Shown: piece by piece, positions 1 to 6,649 of the stretch
Numbering within the stretch: position 1 is the first letter of the stretch
Layout: the number at the start of each line of letters is the position of its first letter
Assembly (NCBI GenBank): GCA_024641205.1
Contig: JAHEDM010000075.1
Span: 1-9,113 of the forward strand
Source: Actinomycetes bacterium
GTDB lineage: Bacteria; Actinomycetota; Acidimicrobiia; Spongiisociales; UBA4744
DNA length: 9,113 bases
Reading direction: 5' to 3'
Translations under genes and position numbers: made by a program
The notes under the pieces: model-generated
Told to the model about the DNA's origin: nothing
Databases searched by the model: none
Seen by the model: only the letters and a program-made list of their open reading frames with translations

Positions 1-151
1 CGAAATCTCCTCTGTCACTGCCTCAGCCAACGAACGCGTTCTCCCTCTCGTCCGGGACACACTAAACGAAAAAGACACGGCTTGCCGCCCGGGCCGTTTC
101 GGTCAACGCGAACCCGTTCACCATGCATTTGAGTACCGTAGCCGTGAACCG
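1..151. other. Non-coding left end with two near-palindromic 10-mers
   Basis: I see no convincing gene in these 151 bases. Besides the candidate terminator, the stretch holds a perfect 10-bp palindrome GAACGCGTTC (32-41) and a near copy GAACCCGTTC (110-119) that differs at one base. The second sits inside an imperfect inverted repeat, GGTCAACG (101-108) and CGTTCACC (115-122). These could be operator half-sites for a gene beyond the left edge, or chance in GC-rich DNA. Confidence 0.3.
66..97 (-). terminator. Candidate intrinsic terminator after the left operon
   Basis: Read on the minus strand, a 5-bp stem ACGGC/GCCGT (93-97 with 77-81) encloses an 11-nt GC-rich loop. GTC follows, then five T's (73-69). 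It lies about 55 bp past the stop of the last gene of the leftward operon, where a rho-independent terminator would be expected. The stem is short and the loop large, so this is a moderate call. Confidence 0.42.
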
Positions 152-1183
152 TCACCGCCAGTCCAGGGCACCCCGCCCGATCAGGCGCTGCGATCTGATC
201 TGCTCATGAAGTCCCAGGACCTCCTGAGGGCCGGCCACCGACCCAACGATCGGCTCTACGTGCCCCTCGGTTACCAGCCGGGCCGCTTCGACTACTTGAG
301 CCCGATGGCTGTAGCGTGATCCGAGGATGGACATCTCCCGGAAGACCATATTGCGCGCCGAGAACCCGGCTTGGCGACCCGGGAAAGTGGTCAACGCCAC
401 CATCCGGCCTCCCATCCCGAGGGCGTCGAGCGCCCAGCCTGCCGTCTCGGTGGTGCCGAGTAGATCCACAACCACCGTCGGTCGCGCATCTTCGAAGATC
501 CCATGTTCCAGACCCTCGAAGTCATCCGAGCGGACCGCAAGGGCTCCGAGCCGCTCGATTTCGGCGAGCTTCTCTTCAGTCACGTCCAGTCCGGCAACCG
601 CAGCACCCCGATGGCGGGCCACCTGAACCATATGGATGCCCACTCCCCCGCCTGCGCCGATGACGGCCACCCGGTCCGCCGATGTGATATCCGCCCGGTC
701 GGCCACATGCACCGGGGTGGCCACCGCATCGGGCACCACGGTGGCCGCGACGGGATCCAGCTCATCGGGGACCGGGACGGCATTGAGTTCGGGCAGCACA
801 ACCCAGGGGGCGTATCCGCCGTCGCGATGCACACCGATCTGACCGGCCAGGTTGGCACAGCGCTGCTCACGACCGGCCTGACACCACTCGCAGTGACCGC
901 AGCTGAGGTAGAAGTAAGCAACAACCCGGCGGCCCTCCAATCCGGGATCGGCGCCTGTGCCAATCTCGACCACTCGCCCGACCAGTTCATGGCCGGGCAC
1001 CCGGGGCAGCAGTCCCGGATCGTCTCCGAGGTTGCCGTCGATGCAGTTGAGCACCGTGAGCCCGACCCCGCACGCTTCGACCTGCACCAGGACCTCATGG
1101 GATCCTGGCGATGGAATGGGGAAGGATTCCCACTGGGGGTCCTGCCCCCACTCACGGACTCGGTATCCTGCTTGCTCCGCCAT
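152..1183 (-). CDS. Zinc-dependent medium-chain alcohol dehydrogenase
   Basis: This is a 343-aa member of the MDR alcohol dehydrogenase family, expected to oxidise an alcohol or reduce a carbonyl in the cytoplasm with NAD(P). The N-terminal GroES-like domain carries catalytic zinc ligands Cys38 and His65-Glu66 (PGHE). The structural zinc site is Cys95, Cys98, Cys101 and Cys109. The Rossmann motif GAGGGVG lies at 176-182, and Asp200 at the end of the second strand suggests NAD+ preference (inference). The usual third zinc ligand (Cys or Glu) appears to be replaced in PDAVAT (151-156), perhaps by Asp152. The ATG is preceded by AGGAGG with 5-nt spacing. It follows the molybdopterin C-terminal gene by 35 bp, so it is probably the last gene of the hydroxylase operon and acts on a substrate or product of that enzyme. 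Substrate unknown. Confidence 0.9.
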   Translation of the reverse strand: MAEQAGYRVREWGQDPQWESFPIPSPGSHEVLVQVEACGVGLTVLNCIDGNLGDDPGLLPRVPGHELVGRVVEIGTGADPGLEGRRVVAYFYLSCGHCEWCQAGREQRCANLAGQIGVHRDGGYAPWVVLPELNAVPVPDELDPVAATVVPDAVATPVHVADRADITSADRVAVIGAGGGVGIHMVQVARHRGAAVAGLDVTEEKLAEIERLGALAVRSDDFEGLEHGIFEDARPTVVVDLLGTTETAGWALDALGMGGRMVALTTFPGRQAGFSARNMVFREMSILGSRYSHRAQVVEAARLVTEGHVEPIVGSVAGPQEVLGLHEQIRSQRLIGRGALDWR

Positions 1184-1218
1184 TTCAACCTCCTGGGTCG
1201 ACTCAAGACGCGCAACGC

Positions 1219-2238
1219 TCAGGCAGACCCGAGCTGTTTCACCTCGGCCCGCTCCTTCTCTTTGATCGCCATCAGGATCTTCTCGGCCGTCGCGGGTAGA
1301 TCGGCGATGCGCACACCGACTGCGTCGTAGATTGCGTTGAGGATCGCAGGCATGGTCGGCACCAGGGTGGGCTCACCGACTCCCTTTGCACCGAACGGCC
1401 CAACCGGATCGTAGCTCTGCACGATATCCACCTCGATCTTGGGCATGTCGAGACTGGTCGGGATCAGATAGTTGGTCAGATTGGGGTTGACCTGGCCGCC
1501 TTCGGCATCGAAGAGGATCTCTTCTTCGAGCGCCATGCCGATACCCATGGCGATGCCGCCTTCGATCTGACCTTCGGCCAACGCCGGATTGATCGTCGTG
1601 CCCGAATCGTGCGCCGCGCAGATTCTCAGCACCTCCACCTCACCCGTCTCATCGTCTACCTCAACCTCGGCGATCTGGGTCGCGTATACATACGTGGCAA
1701 AAGGCTTGCCCTGGCCGGTTTCTGGGTCCATCGCCACGGTGGGCGGATTGAACGAGGCGCTGCCGAGAGGTGGACGCCCGCGGACGATCTGAGCACGAAC
1801 TGCTACTTCCGCAAGTGCCACCTGTTTGTCCGGGAAGGTTTTGGAGCGGATCTTGTGGTCGGCTGCCTCGAGTTCTTCCGTCTCGACTCCGAGCATCTCC
1901 GACGCCACCTCGAACAGGATCGACTTGGCTTCGGCGGCGGCCAGACGGACCGCATTGCCGGTCACGAACGTGGTGCGACTGGCGATCGCTCCTGTGTCCA
2001 TGGGAGTTGTGTCGGTGTCGGCGGAAACAACGTGGACATCGTCGGCGGAGATCCCCAGTTCCTGGGCGGCGATTTGGCCGAGCACGGTGAGGGAGCCTTG
2101 CCCTACCTCGACGGTTCCGGTCAGTAGCGTTGCCGTGCCGTCTTCGTTCACCTTGACGACGGCAGAGCTTGGGTTGGCGGCGACGGTGAACCCGATCGGA
2201 TACCACATGCAGGCGATCCCGCGTCCCGGGCGCTTCAT
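1219..2238 (-). CDS. Mo-hydroxylase molybdopterin subunit, C-terminal half (NdhM-like)
   Basis: This 339-aa protein corresponds only to the second molybdopterin-binding domain of xanthine-oxidase-family large subunits. It begins near the start of that domain (GRGIAC, 5-10). It carries the cofactor-contact motif GQGS (46-49) in the GTVEVGQGS loop, and the signature GAKGVGE (283-289). Glu289 (codon at 1372-1374) is the conserved general base, equivalent to Glu1261 of bovine xanthine oxidase. The ATG at 2238 overlaps the stop of the N-terminal half as ATGA, and GGAGG (2246-2250) sits 7 nt upstream, so translation is probably coupled. An upstream in-frame TTG at 2256 is less likely. It must pair with the N-terminal half to form the active site. 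In Eubacterium barkeri nicotinate dehydrogenase the NdhM subunit (about 330 aa) is an analogous separate chain. Substrate not determined. Confidence 0.9.
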   Translation of the reverse strand: MKRPGRGIACMWYPIGFTVAANPSSAVVKVNEDGTATLLTGTVEVGQGSLTVLGQIAAQELGISADDVHVVSADTDTTPMDTGAIASRTTFVTGNAVRLAAAEAKSILFEVASEMLGVETEELEAADHKIRSKTFPDKQVALAEVAVRAQIVRGRPPLGSASFNPPTVAMDPETGQGKPFATYVYATQIAEVEVDDETGEVEVLRICAAHDSGTTINPALAEGQIEGGIAMGIGMALEEEILFDAEGGQVNPNLTNYLIPTSLDMPKIEVDIVQSYDPVGPFGAKGVGEPTLVPTMPAILNAIYDAVGVRIADLPATAEKILMAIKEKERAEVKQLGSA

Positions 2239-3623
2239 CGTCCGCCCTCCATCCAACCACTTCGCTTGGCCGCCATGAGCAGGGTGTCCTTTAACGCAAC
2301 CGCCTGCAGCAACTGGCCGGTGTGACTGGCGGATCCTTCTTCGAAGCCGTTGAGCAGCCGTATCTCCAGAGGATCCATCCCCAGCGAATGGGCAATCTCG
2401 TCCATCTGTGATTCATAGGCAAACGCCACCTGCGGGGCCCCGAACCCTCGCATGGCGCCGGTCACCGTCTTGTTGGTGTAGACCGCGTGGCCCTCCACCC
2501 GCACGTTAGGAATGCGATAGGGCCCGGCGGCCAGGATCGATGCCTTGCCGACCGTTGTCTCACTCCACGACGCATAGGCACCGCCGTCGAGAACCAGGTT
2601 GACGGAACGGGCGAGGAGGCGCCCATCGCTGGTCACGCCGGTCTTGTAGTCCATAACCAGCGGATGCCGGGTAGTGGAGGCGATGAATTCTTCTTCGCGG
2701 GTGAAGACGGCCTTCACCGGTCTTCCGGTCTTCCCGGCCAATAAGGCGAGGATCGGCTCCGTCCTGATCTCGTTCTTTCCCCCGAAGTTCCCGCCGATGA
2801 TGGTGGCCGTGAGCCGGATCCGATTCATGGGCAGGCCAAGCGTCCGAGCGAGATCGGCCCGGCCGAGTGTGATCCGGCCGTTGCTCGAATACAGATGAAG
2901 CTGACCGTCTGGCTCCCACAGGGCGATGGACGCGAACGGCTCCAACGGGACGTGCTCGATCATCTGGGTCGTGTAGCGGCGCTCGAAGATCCGGTCGCTC
3001 TGTTCGAATCCTTTCTCGACATCACCCCGCATGATCACCTTTGAGGTGTAGACATTGCTGTTCCGGTGGATCTTGGGTGCGTCGGGTTCCATGGCCTGCA
3101 GTGGGTCGAACACGGCCGGGAGTGGCTCATACTCGACCTTCACCGCGGCCAGGGCTTCCAGGGCTTGCTGTTCCGTTTCCGCGGCGATGGCGACGATCCC
3201 GTCGCCCCGGTAGCGGACCCGGTCGGCGGCCAGGACCGGCTGATCCTGGTAGGTGGACCCAAAGGAATTGACCGGGATCTCATCACCGGTGAGCGTTGCC
3301 ACCACTCCCGGCATCTTCCGAGCCTCACCGACGTCGATCGACAGGATCTTCGCATGGGCATGGGCGCTGCGCAGGATCCTGCAATGCAGCATGCCCGGAA
3401 AGGAGAGATCGTCTATGTATCTGGTGGCACCGGTGACATGCGACCGGATATCCACACGGGAGACCCGCTGTCCAACAGCCGGTGTCTGCTTGTTCACCTC
3501 GGGCGTGAGAGCGGGTACCTCGGGTAGCAACCGGGGTGAGACTGCAGGCAAATGCGTGGCAGGAGCAGCCTCGAGTAGTCGTTGAGCTTCTGCCTGCTTT
3601 TCTTTGGTGATTCTCTCCGACAT
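2235..3623 (-). CDS. Mo-hydroxylase molybdopterin subunit, N-terminal half (NdhL-like)
   Basis: This 462-aa protein covers the a/b hammerhead domain (about 55-165) and the first molybdopterin-binding domain (about 185-425) of the xanthine oxidase family, then stops. The cofactor loop GGNFGGKN is at 277-284 and MRGFGAPQ at 391-398. Phe394 matches the substrate-stacking Phe914 of bovine xanthine oxidase, while Asn284 replaces its purine-binding Glu802. The RGFG loop is unlike the AYRCSFR loop of form I CO dehydrogenase. The first 50 or so residues are an Ala/Pro/Glu-rich extension with no twin-arginine signal, so the enzyme is probably cytoplasmic. The start is fixed by GGAGG 5 nt before the ATG, 11 bp after the [2Fe-2S] gene. 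The chain ends at the linker where single-chain relatives continue, and the next gene supplies the rest. Sizes and order match the NdhL/NdhM split. Confidence 0.92.
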   Translation of the reverse strand: MSERITKEKQAEAQRLLEAAPATHLPAVSPRLLPEVPALTPEVNKQTPAVGQRVSRVDIRSHVTGATRYIDDLSFPGMLHCRILRSAHAHAKILSIDVGEARKMPGVVATLTGDEIPVNSFGSTYQDQPVLAADRVRYRGDGIVAIAAETEQQALEALAAVKVEYEPLPAVFDPLQAMEPDAPKIHRNSNVYTSKVIMRGDVEKGFEQSDRIFERRYTTQMIEHVPLEPFASIALWEPDGQLHLYSSNGRITLGRADLARTLGLPMNRIRLTATIIGGNFGGKNEIRTEPILALLAGKTGRPVKAVFTREEEFIASTTRHPLVMDYKTGVTSDGRLLARSVNLVLDGGAYASWSETTVGKASILAAGPYRIPNVRVEGHAVYTNKTVTGAMRGFGAPQVAFAYESQMDEIAHSLGMDPLEIRLLNGFEEGSASHTGQLLQAVALKDTLLMAAKRSGWMEGGR

Positions 3624-3634
3624 CTCGACCTCCG

Positions 3635-4126
3635 TTAAGCAGACTCTTCGACACCGACCGCGTTTGCGTGGTCGCGGCAGACTTCGGTAATTGCGTCGAC
3701 GACCTTGGTGTAGCCGGTGCAGCGGCACAGATTGCCTGCCAGAGCCTCCCGAATCTCCAATTCCGTCGGCGCGGGATTCTCATCGAGGAGCGCCTTGGCG
3801 GAGATGATCATGCCGGGTGCGCAGAATCCGCATTGATAAGAAGACAAGCGCTCGAAAGCAGCCTGGAGCGGATGGAGATACTCGAAGCCGCTCAGTCCCT
3901 CGATGGTGACGACCTCCCGGCCGTCCGCCTGCACTGCCAGCAGCAAGCACGCGTTGACGCTGAGTCCGTCTACGAGCACCGTGCAAGCGCCGCAGTCGCC
4001 TACGTCGCAACCCAGTTTGGACCCGGTCAGACCCCACGAATCCCGCAGCGCAGACAACAGCGTGGTCTCTGGAGGTACCTCGGCTCGCCTGAGAACGCCG
4101 TTGATCGTGACTTCGATGTGGTGCAC
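3635..4126 (-). CDS. Mo-hydroxylase [2Fe-2S] iron-sulfur subunit
   Basis: This 163-aa small subunit carries electrons from the molybdenum site to FAD. The N-terminal plant-type ferredoxin domain holds Cys40, Cys45, Cys48 and Cys60 (C-x4-C-x2-C-x11-C). The C-terminal helical domain holds the second cluster at Cys99, Cys102, Cys134 and Cys136, within QCGFC and NLCRCTGY. All eight ligands are present and the length is normal for the family. I chose the GTG at 4126 because AGGAG (4132-4136) lies 5 nt upstream. An in-frame TTG at 4141 would overlap the FAD gene stop as TTGA but would put that AGGAG inside the coding sequence. It lies between the FAD and molybdopterin genes, as in many such operons. 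Confidence 0.94.
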   Translation of the reverse strand: MHHIEVTINGVLRRAEVPPETTLLSALRDSWGLTGSKLGCDVGDCGACTVLVDGLSVNACLLLAVQADGREVVTIEGLSGFEYLHPLQAAFERLSSYQCGFCAPGMIISAKALLDENPAPTELEIREALAGNLCRCTGYTKVVDAITEVCRDHANAVGVEESA

Positions 4127-4131
4127 ACCCT

Positions 4132-4138
4132 CTCCTTT
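4132..4138 (-). promoter_or_regulatory. Shine-Dalgarno site deciding the [2Fe-2S] subunit start
   Basis: On the minus strand AAAGGAG begins at the final base of the FAD gene stop codon and lies 5 nt before the GTG at 4126. This supports GTG initiation over the TTG at 4141. Confidence 0.6.
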
Positions 4139-5007
4139 CAACCGGCTGTTGCCCCGGCAAGTGCTTCTTCGAGGACCCGGAACGTGCCTACGGCGATGAG
4201 CTCGCGCCGGTAGGCGGCGGAAGCACGGAAATCATCGATCGGTCGTGCTTCGGTGACCGCCATCTCGGCGGCCTCCCGCAGTGCAGCCGTGTCGCCAACG
4301 TTCTTGCCTGTGACGATGGCCTCTGCTTGCAGGGCTCGTATCACGGTGGGGCTGACCGCCCCTAACGCGATCCGGGTATCGGCAATTCGCCCGTCCTCGA
4401 CTGCAACGCTGGCGGCAGCATTCACCAAGGCAAGCGCTTGACCCTTCCTGAGGCCAAACTTGCGGAAGGACGCCGGCCGGCCCAGCATGACTGCCGGGAT
4501 CAGGATGTCGACGAGGATCTCGTCGGGTGAAAGAGCCGTCTTGCGAGGCCCGACGAAGAACTCCGTGATCGGCATCTGCCGTTTCCCCTTTGCCCCGGCC
4601 ACCGTCACCAGAGCGTCCAAGGCAACCAAAACTGGGCCGCTGTCAAGGGAAGGCACACAAGTGACCAGATTCCCACCGATCGTTCCCATGTTGCGGGTTT
4701 GGACCGCACCAATAGTCACCGCTGCGGCAATCATCGCAGGAGCGTGTTGGGCTATCAGCCGGGACTCCATGATCTCGGTATGGGTGACCATCGCGCCGAT
4801 GCGCAACCCGGCGGACGTTTCCTCGATTCCCTTCAATTCAGGGACGCGGCCCAGATCCACCAAGACTTTGGGGCCGTTCGCAGTGTGCTTGAGCTCGACG
4901 AGGAGGTCGGTGCCACCCGCCAGCAGTTTGACATGCGGGGCGTTGCGGGTGCTGACCTCGAGTGCCGCATCCAGAGAAGCCGGAGTGATGTATTCGAATG
5001 ATCTCAC
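4138..5007 (-). CDS. Mo-hydroxylase FAD-binding subunit
   Basis: This medium subunit of a xanthine-oxidase-family enzyme (289 aa from the chosen start) holds the FAD that passes electrons from the iron-sulfur clusters to the final acceptor. Two FAD-contact motifs are visible: LLAGGTDLL (28-36) and TIGGNLVT (109-116). The C-terminal domain ends with the typical DFRASAAYRR segment. There is no Cys-rich insertion of the kind that carries a [4Fe-4S] cluster in 4-hydroxybenzoyl-CoA reductase. The start is ambiguous. AGGAGG (5016-5021) lies only 2 nt before an ATG at 5013 but 8 nt before an in-frame GTG at 5007, which I prefer; the proteins differ by two residues. It is the first gene of the leftward operon, opposite the divergent amidase, so its promoter should lie in the gap between them. 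Confidence 0.93.
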   Translation of the reverse strand: MRSFEYITPASLDAALEVSTRNAPHVKLLAGGTDLLVELKHTANGPKVLVDLGRVPELKGIEETSAGLRIGAMVTHTEIMESRLIAQHAPAMIAAAVTIGAVQTRNMGTIGGNLVTCVPSLDSGPVLVALDALVTVAGAKGKRQMPITEFFVGPRKTALSPDEILVDILIPAVMLGRPASFRKFGLRKGQALALVNAAASVAVEDGRIADTRIALGAVSPTVIRALQAEAIVTGKNVGDTAALREAAEMAVTEARPIDDFRASAAYRRELIAVGTFRVLEEALAGATAG

Positions 5008-5013
5008 GGGCAT

Positions 5014-5178
5014 GCCCTCCTGCCGGAAAGAGTAGAGGCTAGCTGCTCACAAACCCAGCCGTTCGGTTCGCTGGTATCCATTGGCGCTTCCGAGCCGTCC
5101 ATCTCACAGACTCGCATTTGACCGACTATGTCTAGATTGACTGCAAGTCTGATCGAACGAGGCGAGGAGCAGCATAGT
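5014..5178. promoter_or_regulatory. Divergent intergenic/promoter region between hydroxylase operon and amidase
   Basis: The leftward hydroxylase operon and the rightward amidase start from opposite ends of this stretch, so it should hold both promoters and possibly a shared operator. I see TTGACC at 5118-5123 and TTGACT at 5138-5143 on the plus strand but no well-spaced -10 for either. I also see no convincing -35/-10 pair on the minus strand and no strong long inverted repeat. The assignment rests on gene layout, not on a recognised motif. Confidence 0.4.
5164..5169 (+). promoter_or_regulatory. Shine-Dalgarno site favouring a TTG start for the amidase
   Basis: GAGGAG lies 9 nt before an in-frame TTG at 5179. 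The ATG at 5128 has no purine-rich site upstream, and the codons between the two starts include AGA, TCT, ACT and AGT, which look unlike the GC-rich codons of the gene body. Confidence 0.5.
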
Positions 5179-6618
5179 TTGGAACTGTGGGAACTGACCG
5201 CTGAGGCCTTGCGGGTGGGGTACCAACGACAGGAGGTGTCTCCTCTCGAAGTCGTGGACGAGCTCCTCGCCCGTATCGAACGCCTTGACCCGGAGCTAGG
5301 TGCGTTCCGGCAGGTGCTGACAGATTCCGCCCGGCGGGAAGCCTTCCGGTTGACCGAGGAGTTGGCCGGCGGAAACTCAAGAGGGCCCTTGCACGGGATT
5401 CCGGTGGCCGTCAAGGAGCTGATCGATGTCGAGGGGGCGCTCGGGTGCTACGGATCCGAAGTGTTCGCCACCCGGATCAGCGAGCGGGACGCCGAGGCGG
5501 TCCGGCGCCTGCGCGCCGCAGGCGCCATCATCATCGGTGTCACCCGGTCCCATGAGTTCGGATGGGGCATCACCACCCAGCACTCGCATCTGGGAAGCAC
5601 CCGCAACCCTTGGGACACGGATCGGGTACCGGGGGGCTCGAGTGGCGGATCGGCTGCAGCTCTGGCCGGCGGGATGGTGCCCCTGGCGCTCGGAACCGAC
5701 ACAGGGGGATCTGTGCGCATCCCCGCCGCCTTTTGCGGGGTGGCCGGGCTCAAGCCCACCTTCGGAACGATTTCAAAGCGAGGAGTTGTGCCCTTGGCGC
5801 CCTCGCTCGACCACGTGGGGCCGATGGCTCGCGCGATCGGTGATCTGGCCATGGTCCTCGAAGCTCTGGCGGGGTACGACCCCGAGGACCCGACGTCCGA
5901 GCACCGGCCGATCCCGGACCTCTCGCTTGCACCCGGCGAGCGGCTCGACGGGATCCGGGTGGGAACGGCACCGTCCCTCCACCTCACTCCCCTCGCCCCG
6001 GATTACGCCGAGATATTCAGTCAAGCATTGACCCGGGCAGCTGCGGCGGGTGCACAAATCGTCGAGGTCGACGTTCCGCACCCGGAGAGCATTCGCCCGG
6101 CGTTCGCTACGTTGCAGATGGCCGAGGCCTTTCACTCACACTCGGTAACCCTCGGCACCTTCCCTTCCCGCGCTGCCGACTATGGAGCCGATGTGCGGGG
6201 GCGGCTGGAGGTCGCGGCCAAAGTGGAAATCTCCGACTACCTCGAGGCTCGAACCGAAGCACAACGGATCCGCCATCGCTTCGAAAAGACATTCGAGAGC
6301 GTGGACGTCATCCTCACCCCGGTGTCGGCGGGACCACCCTCCACCGCAGCCGAGCCTGATCAGGTGATGCACCTGGGGCGGTCGATGCCCTTCCGGGACC
6401 TCGTCATGGACTACACGGTTCCCCAGGACATCACCGGTCTCCCGGCGTGCGTTGTCCCCGTCGGATTCGACATGCTCGGCTTGCCCGTCGGAGTGCAGGC
6501 AACGGCCCCGGCTCGGCGGGAGGATCTGGCGCTCCGGGTGGCTTCCGTGCTGGAGCAGCACCGCGAGGAGGACGAACGGTGGCCGGCCGGGGACGGCATG
6601 AACCGCCGGGAGGACTGA
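5179..6618 (+). CDS. Amidase-signature family amidohydrolase
   Basis: This serine amidase hydrolyses a carboxamide or related C-N bond in the cytoplasm. From the TTG start it is 479 aa. The triad is complete: Lys79 in AVKELID, cis-Ser154 in PGGSSGGSA, and nucleophile Ser178 in DTGGSVRIP, followed by AFCGVAGLKPTFG. The 24-residue spacing between the two serines matches the family (for example FAAH Ser217/Ser241), and the positions agree with those of bacterial GatA. It is unlikely to be GatA: no gatB or gatC is nearby and the GatA-type GYYDAYY segment is absent. A catabolic role beside the Mo-hydroxylase genes fits better, perhaps cleaving an amide made after ring oxidation. An ATG at 5128 would add 17 residues. 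It is convergent with the downstream dehydrogenase (31-bp gap). Substrate unknown. Confidence 0.9.
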   Translation: MELWELTAEALRVGYQRQEVSPLEVVDELLARIERLDPELGAFRQVLTDSARREAFRLTEELAGGNSRGPLHGIPVAVKELIDVEGALGCYGSEVFATRISERDAEAVRRLRAAGAIIIGVTRSHEFGWGITTQHSHLGSTRNPWDTDRVPGGSSGGSAAALAGGMVPLALGTDTGGSVRIPAAFCGVAGLKPTFGTISKRGVVPLAPSLDHVGPMARAIGDLAMVLEALAGYDPEDPTSEHRPIPDLSLAPGERLDGIRVGTAPSLHLTPLAPDYAEIFSQALTRAAAAGAQIVEVDVPHPESIRPAFATLQMAEAFHSHSVTLGTFPSRAADYGADVRGRLEVAAKVEISDYLEARTEAQRIRHRFEKTFESVDVILTPVSAGPPSTAAEPDQVMHLGRSMPFRDLVMDYTVPQDITGLPACVVPVGFDMLGLPVGVQATAPARREDLALRVASVLEQHREEDERWPAGDGMNRRED

Positions 6619-6630
6619 TCAAACAGTCGC

Positions 6631-6647
6631 CGACCGCCATCCGGTCG
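6631..6647. terminator. Hairpin between convergent genes, possible bidirectional terminator
   Basis: CGACCG (6631-6636) and CGGTCG (6642-6647) form a perfect 6-bp stem with a 5-nt loop, centred in the 31-bp gap between the amidase stop and the stop of the opposing dehydrogenase. No good T-run follows on either side (only TGTTTGAT on the minus strand), so efficient intrinsic termination is uncertain. Confidence 0.38.
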
Positions 6648-6649
6648 CG

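Noticed and set aside
503..1330. Long plus-strand open frame of 275 codons opposite the left dehydrogenase
   Set aside because: It is antisense to a well-supported dehydrogenase, shows no family motif, and its His/Arg/Gly-rich composition is typical of a GC-rich shadow frame.
2235..3623. Form I CO dehydrogenase large subunit (CoxL)
   Set aside because: The active-site loop is MRGFGAPQ, not the AYRCSFR loop of CoxL, and the subunit is split in two.
3668..4213. Plus-strand open frame opposite the [2Fe-2S] gene
   Set aside because: It is antisense to a gene with all eight cluster cysteines in place, and its own translation has no recognisable domain.
4138..5007. 4-hydroxybenzoyl-CoA reductase-type FAD subunit with an extra [4Fe-4S] cluster
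   Set aside because: The Cys-rich insertion that holds the extra cluster is absent.
5004..5414. Minus-strand open frame crossing the divergent promoter gap and overlapping the amidase 5' end
   Set aside because: It is Ser/Arg-rich with no motif, runs opposite the amidase and overlaps the start of the FAD gene. It is better explained as chance.
5448..5987. Minus-strand open frame of 179 codons inside the amidase
   Set aside because: It is opposite the catalytic core of the amidase, and its sequence is low-complexity Ser/Pro/Arg without domain features.
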